Source of the DNA: Anaerolineales bacterium | Lineage (GTDB): Bacteria > Chloroflexota > Anaerolineae > 4572-78 > J111 | NCBI GenBank assembly: GCA_020634935.1 | Contig: JACKAT010000035.1 | Span: 1 to 52,710, forward strand | Length of the DNA: 52,710 nt | Reading direction: 5' to 3' | In this document: piece after piece, positions 8,776-17,111 of the stretch | Layout: every line of letters begins with the position of its first letter | Position numbering within the stretch: the stretch's first letter is position 1 | Notes under the pieces: generated by a model | What the model saw: the letters and a program-made list of their open reading frames with translations, nothing else | What the model was told of the DNA's origin: nothing | Database searches by the model: none | Program-made: the position numbers and the translations under genes

Positions 8776-9690
8776 GTGATCGATCCAATTATATTTACGT
8801 TAGACATCGGTTTTACCCAACTGACCGTGCGCTGGTATGGCGTGCTGATTGTGCTGGGGGTGCTGGCCGGGGCTTTTTATGCGGCCTGGTATGTGAAACG
8901 GAAGGGCGAAGACCCCAACATTATCTGGGATCTGCTTATCTGGCTGCTCATCTTCGGTATTATTGGCGCGCGGCTCTGGTATGTGGTCAACGAAATTATC
9001 GGCGGCCGAACCCGCTATCTTGATGATCCGATTAGAATCCTTTTCATCAATGAAGGGGGTCTCAATATTTTGGGCGGTATTGTGGTTGGGACCATCGTTG
9101 CCTGGATTTACACCAAACGCAACAACATTGATTTTTGGCTAATTGCCGATGCCATCGGTCCGGCGTATCTCATCGGCCAGGCTATTGGCCGCTGGGGGAA
9201 CTTCATAAATCAGGAGTTATACGGCCCGCCGACCACCCTACCCTGGGGCATTTCCATTAGCGCCGAGCATCGCATTGCGCCTTGGAACGATCTGGCGCTT
9301 TATCCTGTGGAGACCACTCGCTTCCACCCTACCTTCGCCTACGAAATGATCTGGAACCTGGTGATGGCCGGTATCCTCATTTATGTGGTGGTCAAACACG
9401 GCGACAAAATTCGCACCGGTGTTATCGCCGGCTTGACTCTAATCGCCGCCGGGTTGGGCCGCTCTTGGATAGAGATCTATTTCCGGCCCGATCAGCCGCG
9501 CTTCTTTGAGACGCCGGTCAGCACGTCGCTGGTTCTTTCGCTTATTTTTGCGCTAATCGGTCTCTTTATTGTGCTAGTGAAAATGGGTAAAATTAGCGTA
9601 CCGTTTATGAAACCCGGCGCCACCGAGTACGCCAGAAGAGTCACGCGCCGCCCGCCGGTGCCGCGCAAAACGCGCCGCCAAAAGACCTAA
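8776..9690 (+). CDS. lgt: Prolipoprotein diacylglyceryl transferase (copy 2)
   Basis: A 304-residue Lgt paralog with the signature QAIGRWGNFINQELYGPPT and the N-terminal LTVRWYGVLIV. Seven hydrophobic segments are expected, with a basic C-terminal tail (RRPPVPRKTRRQKT) likely facing the cytosol. The start is GTG with GAAGGGTAG upstream. The two copies in the window share the core signature but differ in loops and tails, so this is an old duplication rather than a recent one. The selenoprotein gene starts 24 bases downstream and may be co-transcribed. Confidence 0.95.
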   Translation: MIDPIIFTLDIGFTQLTVRWYGVLIVLGVLAGAFYAAWYVKRKGEDPNIIWDLLIWLLIFGIIGARLWYVVNEIIGGRTRYLDDPIRILFINEGGLNILGGIVVGTIVAWIYTKRNNIDFWLIADAIGPAYLIGQAIGRWGNFINQELYGPPTTLPWGISISAEHRIAPWNDLALYPVETTRFHPTFAYEMIWNLVMAGILIYVVVKHGDKIRTGVIAGLTLIAAGLGRSWIEIYFRPDQPRFFETPVSTSLVLSLIFALIGLFIVLVKMGKISVPFMKPGATEYARRVTRRPPVPRKTRRQKT

Positions 9691-9714
9691 AATGCAGGTC
9701 AATGGAAAATTAAG

Positions 9715-9960
9715 ATGTTAAAAATTTCAATTCGATACTGCCGGGCCTGAAATTATACGCCGCGAGCCGTGGGCTTAGCCAACGAACTTCTGTCCGACAA
9801 ATCGCTTGTAGTTGAAATTGAGTCGCTTGAACTCATACCCGGAACCGGCGGCATTTTTGAAGTGACCGTTAATGGGGAACTTATTTTTTCCAAAAAAGCC
9901 CTATGGCGCCACGCCAAACCGGGCGAAGTTTACAACCTGATCAAAGCTAAGATCAATTAA
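9715..9960 (+). CDS. SelW/Rdx-family selenoprotein with in-frame TGA (selenocysteine)
   Basis: An 81-residue protein of the Rdx thioredoxin-like family, presumed to be a thiol/selenol redox protein. The ATG at 9715 has GGAAAA eight bases upstream. Codons 9-12 read TGC CGG GCC TGA, giving C-R-A-U, the exact C-x-x-U/C position of the family's redox motif. It is followed by NYTPRAVGLANELL and, downstream, ELIPGTGGIFEVTVNGEL, GRH-like WRHAKPGEVY, and the stop at 9958-9960. Family similarity on both sides of the TGA shows translation must continue through it. An ordinary gene caller would start at the GTG at 9769 and give a 63-residue fragment lacking the motif. A hairpin suited to a bacterial SECIS lies just after the TGA. 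The selA, selB, selC and selD genes are not in this window. The alternative is a sequencing error for TGC or TGT. Confidence 0.85.
9762..9779 (+). promoter_or_regulatory. Candidate bacterial SECIS hairpin
   Basis: In the mRNA, GAGCC (9764-9768) pairs with GGCUU (9772-9776) around the loop GUG, and G9762/C9763 extend the stem past one bulged A. The loop begins with G and lies 18 nt after the UGA, which fits the known loose consensus for bacterial SECIS elements. Confidence 0.5.
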
Positions 9961-9978
9961 CCGTTGCCGTTCCGGAGG

Positions 9979-10015
9979 AAAAATCCCTGGTTCTACAGCC
10001 CACCGGGGATTTTTT
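9979..10015 (+). terminator. Rho-independent terminator after the selenoprotein gene
   Basis: AAAAATCCC and GGGGATTTTTT form a stem around a loop of about 16 nt and end in a T-run. It closes the lgt/AlkP/SelW gene group. Confidence 0.75.
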
Positions 10016-10046
10016 GATAATGCGCAAATTGTGCTACACTAACATG

Positions 10047-10080
10047 TTGACACTTTTTGCTTAACCTCTGTTTAAGCAAA
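10047..10080 (+). promoter_or_regulatory. Possible secDF promoter overlapping a perfect 9-bp inverted repeat
   Basis: A perfect -35 box TTGACA is at 10047-10052. About 18 bases on there is a -10-like TTTAAG. The arms TTTGCTTAA (10056-10064) and TTAAGCAAA (10072-10080) are perfectly complementary around 7 bases and cover the spacer and -10, like an operator for a dimeric regulator. An RNA hairpin is the other reading. Confidence 0.4.
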
Positions 10081-10123
10081 CGATAGCACCTAAAATCAAC
10101 GTAGTAAGGGTTTCTCACGTCTT

Positions 10124-12577
10124 ATGGATCAACGAAATATTAGCAAACTTATTGGAATTTTACTATTAACAGCAGCGATGATTTGGATTATCATGGCCGA
10201 GCTGACTTATCGCTTCCCGGCTGAGCAGGCTGGCGCGCAAGAACCTGAACCGTGGTGGGCGTCACTGCTGGCCTGGCAAGGTGATCAAGAGCGCAGTATT
10301 AGAATTCACCAGGGATTAGACCTGCAAGGGGGCTTGCAAGTGGTTTTGGAGGCCGATTTACCGGAAGGGCAAACGCTCCAAGAAGGGGCGATGGAAGCAG
10401 CCCGCATCATCGTAGATAACCGAGTTAATGGCTTGGGCGTCACCGAGCCGTTGGTTCAGCTTCAAGGCGATAACCGCATGATCGTTGAACTGCCCGGCAT
10501 CTCCGATCCTGAACTGGCGATCAGCACTCTACGCGAAACCGGATTGCTCGAATTTATTGACGCCGGTCGATCATCTATCCCCCGCGGCACGATTGTCCAA
10601 ACCTCTTTCGGCGATAATCGCCCCACAAAAACAGGCGGTGAGCCATCGAGCCAAGAAGGGGGTGAAACACCCCCGGCGCAGGTTTATGATACGGTGATTA
10701 CCGGAAGTGATCTGGCTGATGTTAGTAACGCCGGCATAAATACCAACTCCCGTGTGGTAGAAATTAATTTTTCGCTCACCTCTGAGGGCGGGCAAAAATT
10801 TGGCGAGTATACCGGCGCTAACGTGGGCAACTACCTGTGTATAGTGATTGATAAAGAGGTTCTATCTTGCCCGGTGGTCAATGCCCGCATCGATTCGAAC
10901 GGCACTATTTCTCTGGGCAATGACTCGCTGGAGCAGGGGCAAGCGCTGGCGATCCAGCTTCGCTATGGGGCGCTGCCAGTGCCCTTAAAGGTGGTCGAAA
11001 ACCGCTCGGTGGGACCAACCTTGGGTCAAGACTCGGTGGCCCGCAGTATTCGAGCCGGGACTATCGGTCTGGCCATTGTTTTGCTGTTTATGATCATCTA
11101 CTACCGTTTACCTGGTTTTACCGCTGCGTTAGCCTTGGCTGTTTACGGTCTTTTGAACTTTAGTTTGTACAAAATCATTCCGGTCACGCTGACCCTACCG
11201 GCCATCACCGGTTTTATCTTATCAGTGGGGATGGCCGTCGATGCCAATATTTTGATTTTCGAGCGCATGAAGGAGGAACTGCGCAATGGGCGTAGTTTGA
11301 AGCTGGCCACAGAACAGGGCTTCGCCCGCTCGTGGCCCTCGATTCGAGACTCGGCTATGAGCACCCTGATTACCTGTCTTATTCTGTTCTGGTTCGGCTC
11401 GAATTTTGGCGCTAGCATCGTAAAGGGGTTTGCTATTACTTTGGCCTTGGGGGTCATTACTAACATTTTCACTGCTGTCACTGTTACCCGTACCTTGCTG
11501 CGATTTGTGTTCGGCCTAACCGGTGATAAAGTTAAAGACAATGCCCTTCTGATGGGTTTCAATCTGCAAACAGCCGACAAGACAGCCCCGAGTTGGGCCA
11601 ACTGGTTTCTGGATATTGTGGGCAAGCGCAAAGCGTATTACCTGTTCTCTTCTGTATTAATTGGCCTGGGTTTGCTGGCGATGGTTGTATCGACGTTCCA
11701 ATTTGGCACGCCTCTCAAGCTCAGTATCGATTTTACCAGCGGCTCACTGATGGAACTACGCTTTAATGAAGCGCAACCCCAGCCCGCCGCCGTCCGCCAA
11801 ATCTTTACTAATTTCACCCACAACGGGGAAACTTTTAACGACACCACCGTCACCACAGCCGAACAGTTAGGGGAGCAAACCATTCTAATTCGCTCCAAAT
11901 ATCTGGACGACGAAGCCAAAGCGGCTGTTCAGGACCAGATCAGGCAGCAACTTGGCGACTTTACAGAACTGCGATTCGACGCAGTCGGGCCAACGATTGG
12001 GCAGGAAGTTACCCAAGCCGGCGTCTATGCGGTCATTGCCGCGTCAATCGCCATTCTGGTCTTTTTCATCATTGCCTTCCGATCCGTACCTAATGCGTTC
12101 CGTTACGGGGTAGCCGCCGTCGTAGCTATGCTGCACGATATTTTGGTCACTTCCGGGGCGTTTGCGATTTTCGGTATCATCGCGGGATGGGAAGTGGATG
12201 CGTTGTTCCTGACGGCTATTCTGACCGTTATTGGTTACTCGGTCCATGATACCATTATCGTCTTTGATCGTATCCGCGAAAATCTGCCCCGCTACCGCAC
12301 TGAGGCTTTCGATACGGTTTGCAACCGCAGCCTGCTCGAAACCCTCACTCGCAGTGTGATGACATCGGTCAGTACCATTTTTGTGGTAGTCGCTATTTTG
12401 CTGTTTGGTGGCGCGACTATCAGACAATTTATTGCGATCATCTTGATTGGTATCGTAAGTGGTACTTACTCCTCGATTTTTAATGCTGTCCCGATTTTGG
12501 TCTCATGGAGCCAGGGCGAATTAGGTTCCCTGTTCCGCCGGTTTACCCGGCGGCCTCCAGCCGAAGCGCGTGCTTAG
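10124..12577 (+). CDS. secDF: Protein translocase SecD-SecF fusion
   Basis: An 817-residue fusion of SecD and SecF, which use the proton gradient to help pull proteins out of the SecYEG channel. The SecD half (about 1-455) has TM1 near residues 8-26, the motif HQGLDLQGGLQVVLEAD, a large external P1 region with ENRSVGPTLGQDS, and a five-helix bundle containing VDANILIFERMKEE. The SecF half (about 490-817) has SIDFTSGSLMELRF, DAVGPTIGQE, and IGYSVHDTIIVFDRIREN. Each half carries six expected TM segments. The fused form is normal in several phyla. The gene stands alone between a terminator upstream and one downstream. Confidence 0.97.
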   Translation: MDQRNISKLIGILLLTAAMIWIIMAELTYRFPAEQAGAQEPEPWWASLLAWQGDQERSIRIHQGLDLQGGLQVVLEADLPEGQTLQEGAMEAARIIVDNRVNGLGVTEPLVQLQGDNRMIVELPGISDPELAISTLRETGLLEFIDAGRSSIPRGTIVQTSFGDNRPTKTGGEPSSQEGGETPPAQVYDTVITGSDLADVSNAGINTNSRVVEINFSLTSEGGQKFGEYTGANVGNYLCIVIDKEVLSCPVVNARIDSNGTISLGNDSLEQGQALAIQLRYGALPVPLKVVENRSVGPTLGQDSVARSIRAGTIGLAIVLLFMIIYYRLPGFTAALALAVYGLLNFSLYKIIPVTLTLPAITGFILSVGMAVDANILIFERMKEELRNGRSLKLATEQGFARSWPSIRDSAMSTLITCLILFWFGSNFGASIVKGFAITLALGVITNIFTAVTVTRTLLRFVFGLTGDKVKDNALLMGFNLQTADKTAPSWANWFLDIVGKRKAYYLFSSVLIGLGLLAMVVSTFQFGTPLKLSIDFTSGSLMELRFNEAQPQPAAVRQIFTNFTHNGETFNDTTVTTAEQLGEQTILIRSKYLDDEAKAAVQDQIRQQLGDFTELRFDAVGPTIGQEVTQAGVYAVIAASIAILVFFIIAFRSVPNAFRYGVAAVVAMLHDILVTSGAFAIFGIIAGWEVDALFLTAILTVIGYSVHDTIIVFDRIRENLPRYRTEAFDTVCNRSLLETLTRSVMTSVSTIFVVVAILLFGGATIRQFIAIILIGIVSGTYSSIFNAVPILVSWSQGELGSLFRRFTRRPPAEARA

Positions 12578-12600
12578 TTCTTCACCAATGAAAAAGAATA

Positions 12601-12632
12601 AAAAAGGCTCCTTTAATCGGGAGCCTTTTTTA
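12601..12632 (+). terminator. Rho-independent terminator of secDF
   Basis: AAAAAGGCTCC pairs with GGAGCCTTTTT around an 8-base loop and runs into T residues. Confidence 0.85.
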
Positions 12633-12711
12633 TACCTATCCATCTTCCTCCAAATCGGAAATTTAGCGATTTTATGTCCACAAAGTGATTTTTTGCACAA
12701 TTTGATAGTTT

Positions 12712-12740
12712 TTGAGAGTTCTAATCTGCTAAAATGTAAT
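12712..12740 (+). promoter_or_regulatory. Promoter of the mevalonate gene cluster, flanked by inverted repeats
   Basis: TTGAGA and TGTAAT, each one base from consensus, are 17 bases apart. CTAATC at 12721-12726 and GATTAG at 12743-12748 form an inverted repeat around the -10 box, a possible operator. Confidence 0.55.
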
Positions 12741-12799
12741 CTGATTAGAGCTAAGATTGCAGATTTCGAGAGTAATACAGTTCGATTCGAGGCAACCTG

Positions 12800-14101
12800 T
12801 TGACGCAAAGCAATATTCCAGTCGGTCTTTACAAATTATCTCAATCGGAGCGGTTAGATGCAATTACTGGCTACGCGAATTTAAATCAAAACGACATCCA
12901 GGCTCTGAACCGGGGGCTAACCATGGAACAAGCTGACTCGATGATTGAGAATGTTATTGGGCGCTACACGCTACCGCTGGGGCTGGGTACAAATTTTTTG
13001 ATCAATGGCCAAGAGTTTGTGGTGCCGATGGTCGTTGAAGAGCCGAGTATCGTCGCGGCGGTTAGCTATGCCGCTAAGTTAATTAGCGCGGGCGGCGGAT
13101 TTAAAACCAGCAGCAGCGAACCACTGATGATCGGTCAGGTGCAGTTGCTTGACCTGACGGATTTGGTCGAAGCAACGGCTAAAATTAACGCCGCCGAAGC
13201 CGAACTGCTGGCCGTGGCCAACCAGTTTCACCCTACTATCCAAAAATTAGGCGGTGGAGCTAAAGGGATCGAATGTCGTTTCTTGCCCGATACTCCCGCC
13301 GGGCCGATGCTCATTGTGCATTTGCTGTATGACTGCCGAGATGCGATGGGCGCCAACGCCGTCAACACTGCTGTTGAAGCCATCGCCCCCCTGCTTGAGC
13401 AAATAACCAGCGGGCGGGTCAATCTTAGAATATTATCTAATCTAACCGACCGCCGTACGGCGCGGGCCGAAGGTCTGGTTCCGGTTGATCAACTGGCCCG
13501 GCCAGGAGTGAACGGCGAACATGTGGCGCAGGCTATCTTTGAAGCTTGGGCCTTCGCCGCAGCCGATCCTTACCGGGCTGCTACCCATAATAAAGGTATT
13601 ATGAACGGCATCGATGCCGTTGCACTCGCCACCGGCAATGACTGGCGCGCGCTCGAAGCCGGAGCGCATGCCTACGCCGCTCGCAATGGTTGCTATACGA
13701 GTTTAACCGATTGGTCTGTGATTACTCTGGATGATGGTAACTACTTGAAAGGCGTTTTGGATATGCCGCTGAGCGTAGGTACAGTTGGAGGAGCCACCAA
13801 AGCCCACCCAACTGCACGCGTATCGATGAAGATATTAGGAAATCCTCATGCGCGAACCCTGGCCGAAATTATGGCTGCGGCCGGTTTAGCGCAGAATCTA
13901 GCCGCCCTGCGCGCTTTAGCCACCGAAGGCATTCAGACCGGACATATGCGTCTCCACGCTCGGCAGGTCGCTCTGGCCGCCGGGGCCTCTGCTGACCAAG
14001 TCCAACGCATTGCCGACATCCTGGTATCAGAAAACAATATTCGCGAAGAAAGGGCTAAAGCCTTAATTGAGCAGGGGTTCCAGAACAAAACAAAACTTTG
14101 A
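12800..14101 (+). CDS. mvaA: Hydroxymethylglutaryl-CoA reductase, class II
   Basis: A 433-residue HMG-CoA reductase interconverting HMG-CoA and mevalonate. The class II hallmarks are ENVIG (50-54), catalytic Glu in VVEEPS (80-81), the nucleotide-binding DAMGAN (181-186), catalytic Lys in HNKGIMNGIDAV (K265), Asp in GND (D281), and the C-terminal His in LHARQ (H386). In studied class II enzymes DAMGAN goes with NADH use, but cofactor choice needs an assay. The start is TTG with GAGG eight bases before. Because HMG-CoA synthase and thiolase follow on the same strand, the enzyme most likely works biosynthetically here, although this class was first known from mevalonate catabolism. Confidence 0.95.
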   Translation: MTQSNIPVGLYKLSQSERLDAITGYANLNQNDIQALNRGLTMEQADSMIENVIGRYTLPLGLGTNFLINGQEFVVPMVVEEPSIVAAVSYAAKLISAGGGFKTSSSEPLMIGQVQLLDLTDLVEATAKINAAEAELLAVANQFHPTIQKLGGGAKGIECRFLPDTPAGPMLIVHLLYDCRDAMGANAVNTAVEAIAPLLEQITSGRVNLRILSNLTDRRTARAEGLVPVDQLARPGVNGEHVAQAIFEAWAFAAADPYRAATHNKGIMNGIDAVALATGNDWRALEAGAHAYAARNGCYTSLTDWSVITLDDGNYLKGVLDMPLSVGTVGGATKAHPTARVSMKILGNPHARTLAEIMAAAGLAQNLAALRALATEGIQTGHMRLHARQVALAAGASADQVQRIADILVSENNIREERAKALIEQGFQNKTKL

Positions 14102-14237
14102 CAACACATCGACAAAAGTTAGAATACCAAGCAAACCCTGCTTGAAGTTAGGTAGATTAGCCCGTAACTAGCGAATTTCAACTAATGGACGACAACTTTC
14201 AATTCTTTCAGATATTTCTTAAAATTTGGAGCAAATC

Positions 14238-15293
14238 ATGCCTCTTATGAAACCTAATATTGATGTCGGTATCGTTGGTTATGGCTGCTACATCCCTATG
14301 TATCGACTGCCGGCCAAAGAAGTAAACCGAATCTGGAATGATGGGCAAGGGGGTGTCCCCATCAAAGAAAAAGCGGTGGGCGGGCCGGATGAGGACACCA
14401 TGACCATCGGTCTAGAAGCGGCGCGCAATGCCTTAGCCCGGGCTCAGATCGATCCCCGGCAGATTGGGGCTGTCTGGGTCGGCAGCGAAAGCCATCCTTA
14501 CGCCGTCAAACCAACCAGTACCATCATCGCCGAAGCGATTGGAGCCACACCGGCCACCCAAGGGGCCGACTGGCAGTTTGCCTGCAAAGCCGGCACAGAA
14601 ACCATTCAGGCCGGTATCGGGTTTGTAGCCGGGGGAATGGCCCGCTATGTATTGGGGATTGGCGCGGATACAGCTCAGGGCCGTCCCGGTGATGCGCTCG
14701 AATTCACGGCAGCCTCAGGAGGCGCGGCCTTTGTCATCGGCGCGGCAGAAGAAAGTCTGGCCGTATTCGAAGCCACTTACTCTCATGTGACCGACACGCC
14801 GGATTTTTGGCGTCGTCCGACCACCCACTACCCTAGCCACGGTCAGCGTTTTACCGGCGAACCGGCTTACTTTCACCACGTGTTGTCAGCGGCACAGACC
14901 ATTATGGCTGAACTGGGGTACACGGCTCAAGATTTTGCTTACGTCATACTTCACCAACCCAACCGGAAATTTCCAGAACGAGCCGCCGCCGAACTCGGTT
15001 TTGAAAAAGAACAGTGGGTAACCGGTCTACTTTCGCCGGTGGTCGGTAACACCTATGCCGGAGCGAGCGTCTTGGGGTTAACCGCTGTATTGGACATCGC
15101 CCAACCCGGCGACAAAATTCTGTGCGTTTCATTTGGCTCCGGAGCCGGCAGCGATGCCTTTGTCATCAATACGACGGATCGCTTGCCGGATAAGCAGAAA
15201 TCGGCTCCGACCACTCAGGATTATATCAACCGCCGGGTGGAGATCGATTACGCCACTTACGTGCGTTATCGAAGTAAACTCAAGATGCACTAA
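14238..15293 (+). CDS. Hydroxymethylglutaryl-CoA synthase, archaeal type
   Basis: A 351-residue thiolase-fold enzyme condensing acetyl-CoA with acetoacetyl-CoA. Signatures are IVGYGCYIPMYRL, E84 in VGSESHPYAVKPTST, the nucleophile C116 in WQFACKAGTE, and H239 in ILHQPNRKFPERAA. The ATG at 14238 has GGAG six bases upstream; a TTG twelve bases earlier is in frame but less likely. It resembles the archaeal enzymes (about 350 residues) rather than the longer mvaS enzymes of Firmicutes. It lies 136 bases after the reductase and ahead of thiolase and DUF35 genes, the same trio that forms a substrate-channelling complex in methanogens. Confidence 0.93.
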   Translation: MPLMKPNIDVGIVGYGCYIPMYRLPAKEVNRIWNDGQGGVPIKEKAVGGPDEDTMTIGLEAARNALARAQIDPRQIGAVWVGSESHPYAVKPTSTIIAEAIGATPATQGADWQFACKAGTETIQAGIGFVAGGMARYVLGIGADTAQGRPGDALEFTAASGGAAFVIGAAEESLAVFEATYSHVTDTPDFWRRPTTHYPSHGQRFTGEPAYFHHVLSAAQTIMAELGYTAQDFAYVILHQPNRKFPERAAAELGFEKEQWVTGLLSPVVGNTYAGASVLGLTAVLDIAQPGDKILCVSFGSGAGSDAFVINTTDRLPDKQKSAPTTQDYINRRVEIDYATYVRYRSKLKMH

Positions 15294-15397
15294 TTCAAAA
15301 GGAAGGTCAATAGTTGGTTGGAAATCATCGAATCAACCCACCCTCCAACTAACTAACCATTTAACGAACCAACTAACTACTTATCAGGGAGTAAACT

Positions 15398-16558
15398 GTG
15401 CGAGATGTATCAATTATAGGAATAGGACAAACCCCTGTTGGCGAACATTGGGGACGCAGCCTGCGCCATCTGGCCTACGATGCCGTGGCCGCGGCGATGC
15501 GTAATGCCAACATCGAACGCGCCGATGCGCTGTACGTCGGCAATATGCTGTCCGGTGAAATTTCAGGTCAATCTCACTTGGGCACGCTCATCGCCGATTT
15601 TGCCGGGCTACGAGGCATTGAGGCAGTCAAGGTTGAAGCCGCTTGTGCCAGCGCCGCTGCGGCCTTTCGGCAGGCGTACATTGGCGTGGCCAGTGGCTTG
15701 CAAGACATCGTTATCGCCGTGGGGGTTGAAAAGATGACTGATGACGTAGGTACGCAACTGTCTGCCGGGCTGGCCGGAGCAGCCGACGCCGATTACGAGG
15801 TAATTCACGGGATCACGTTTGTGGCCTTAAACGCCCTGATTATGAAACGCTATATGCACGAGTACAACGTTGCTCGTGAAGATTTTGCCGGGTTTGCCAT
15901 TAATGCCCACGCCAATGCGGTGGCCAACAGCAACGCCATGTTCCAAAATCCGATCACGAAAAAGGATTTTGCTAACTGCGGCGTTGTCGCCGCCCCGGTT
16001 GGGCTGTTAGATGCCAGTCCAATGGCCGATGGGGCCGCCGCCGTTATTTTGTGCCCTACTGAGCAAGCCCGTGAATTTACCGACAATGCCATTCGCATCA
16101 AAGCCAGCGCTTTAGCTACAGACACGCTAAGCGTCCACGACCGGCGCGACCCGCTGTGGTTGCAGGCAGCCGAGGACTCATCGATGCGGGCTTACAAACA
16201 GGCCGGAGTTAGCCCGGAAGATATCGACTTCTTTGAACTTCATGACGCCTTTACGATTATGGCGGCGTTGAGTTTGGAAGCGAGCGGTTTTGCCCAGCGC
16301 GGTCATGGAACTTGGCTGGCCCTGGATGGTGAAGTTACGCCTCAGGGCAAGATTCCAATTTCGACCCGGGGCGGTTTAAAAGCGCGGGGGCATCCCGTCG
16401 GCGCGACCGGGTTGTACCAAATTGTGGAGGCCGTGCAGCAACTGCGAGGTGAGGCTGGTGACAATCAAATTAAAAATGCAGCGTTAGGGATGACGCAGAA
16501 TATTGGTGGCAGCGGGGCCACAATTGTAACCCATATTTTTGAACGCGTAAACCAATAA
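15398..16558 (+). CDS. Acetyl-CoA acetyltransferase (archaeal/SCP2-like thiolase)
   Basis: A 386-residue thiolase that should supply acetoacetyl-CoA to the HMG-CoA synthase encoded just upstream. The acyl-accepting cysteine is C83 in VEAACASAAAAF; later histidines are in ELHDAFTIM and KARGHPVGATG. The C-terminal motif is QNIGGSGAT, without the second cysteine of classical biosynthetic thiolases, which is normal for the SCP2/archaeal branch. The start is GTG with CAGGGAG upstream. The 104-base gap before it holds a 9-bp inverted repeat (TAGTTGGTT at 15311, AACCAACTA at 15367) of unknown role. Confidence 0.92.
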   Translation: MRDVSIIGIGQTPVGEHWGRSLRHLAYDAVAAAMRNANIERADALYVGNMLSGEISGQSHLGTLIADFAGLRGIEAVKVEAACASAAAAFRQAYIGVASGLQDIVIAVGVEKMTDDVGTQLSAGLAGAADADYEVIHGITFVALNALIMKRYMHEYNVAREDFAGFAINAHANAVANSNAMFQNPITKKDFANCGVVAAPVGLLDASPMADGAAAVILCPTEQAREFTDNAIRIKASALATDTLSVHDRRDPLWLQAAEDSSMRAYKQAGVSPEDIDFFELHDAFTIMAALSLEASGFAQRGHGTWLALDGEVTPQGKIPISTRGGLKARGHPVGATGLYQIVEAVQQLRGEAGDNQIKNAALGMTQNIGGSGATIVTHIFERVNQ

Positions 16559-16573
16559 GGAGAAAAATAGAAG

Positions 16574-16987
16574 ATGACGACTGAAATTGCTCGACATTGG
16601 CGATTAAACTCGCAGCGATATCAATTGGTGGGTGAAGTTTGCCCCAAGTGTGGCGTTAAAATGTTCCCACCGCGTGATGTTTGCCTGGAATGCGCCGACG
16701 ACACCCGCCAGCCGGATTATCAGTTTAGTGGTCGCGGTGAAGTGTACTCGTTTACCACCGTTCACAACGCGCCCGAAGGCTATCAAGAGTCAACCCCTTA
16801 TACAGTGGCCCTAGTCAAATTAGAAGAAGGCCCCTTAATTACCGCCCAGTTGACGGATGTAGCCAACAGTGAAGTAGAAATCGGCATGCCGGTTGAGATG
16901 GTCACCCGCAAACTGCGAACGCAGGGCGAAGAGGGGGTTATTATCTACGGCTATAAATTCCGGCCTCGGTTGTCGGTAGCCGGTTAA
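16574..16987 (+). CDS. DUF35 Zn-ribbon/OB-fold acyl-CoA-binding partner protein
   Basis: A 137-residue protein with an N-terminal helix, a rubredoxin-like Zn ribbon (CPKCG near residue 23 and CLEC near 38), and an OB-fold from about residue 50. In the archaeal acetoacetyl-CoA thiolase/HMG-CoA synthase complex a DUF35 protein is the scaffold that joins the two enzymes and shares the CoA tunnel. Here it lies 15 bases after the thiolase stop, with AAGGAG at the junction, so the same complex is expected. The last gene of the cluster; a strong terminator follows. Confidence 0.93.
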   Translation: MTTEIARHWRLNSQRYQLVGEVCPKCGVKMFPPRDVCLECADDTRQPDYQFSGRGEVYSFTTVHNAPEGYQESTPYTVALVKLEEGPLITAQLTDVANSEVEIGMPVEMVTRKLRTQGEEGVIIYGYKFRPRLSVAG

Positions 16988-17018
16988 AAAATCCATTCCC
17001 CTTTCAATCGATCAACTG

Positions 17019-17055
17019 ACAAGAGCGAGTAGAATCATGCTCGCTCTTGTGTTTT
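17019..17055 (+). terminator. Rho-independent terminator of the mevalonate cluster
   Basis: ACAAGAGCGAG pairs perfectly with CTCGCTCTTGT across a 10-base loop, followed by GTGTTTT. Confidence 0.85.
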
Positions 17056-17082
17056 AAACCTCCAGTTACGCGCCAAAAATGT

Positions 17083-17111
17083 TTGCCATTTCGATATCCT
17101 GATGCTAGAAT
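17083..17111 (+). promoter_or_regulatory. Promoter of the GNAT acetyltransferase gene
   Basis: TTGCCA and TAGAAT are separated by exactly 17 bases, and the start codon is about 70 bases downstream. Confidence 0.55.

Noticed and set aside
9769..9960. 63-residue protein starting at GTG 9769
   Set aside because: It would lack the conserved N-terminal redox motif. Family similarity clearly continues upstream through the TGA.
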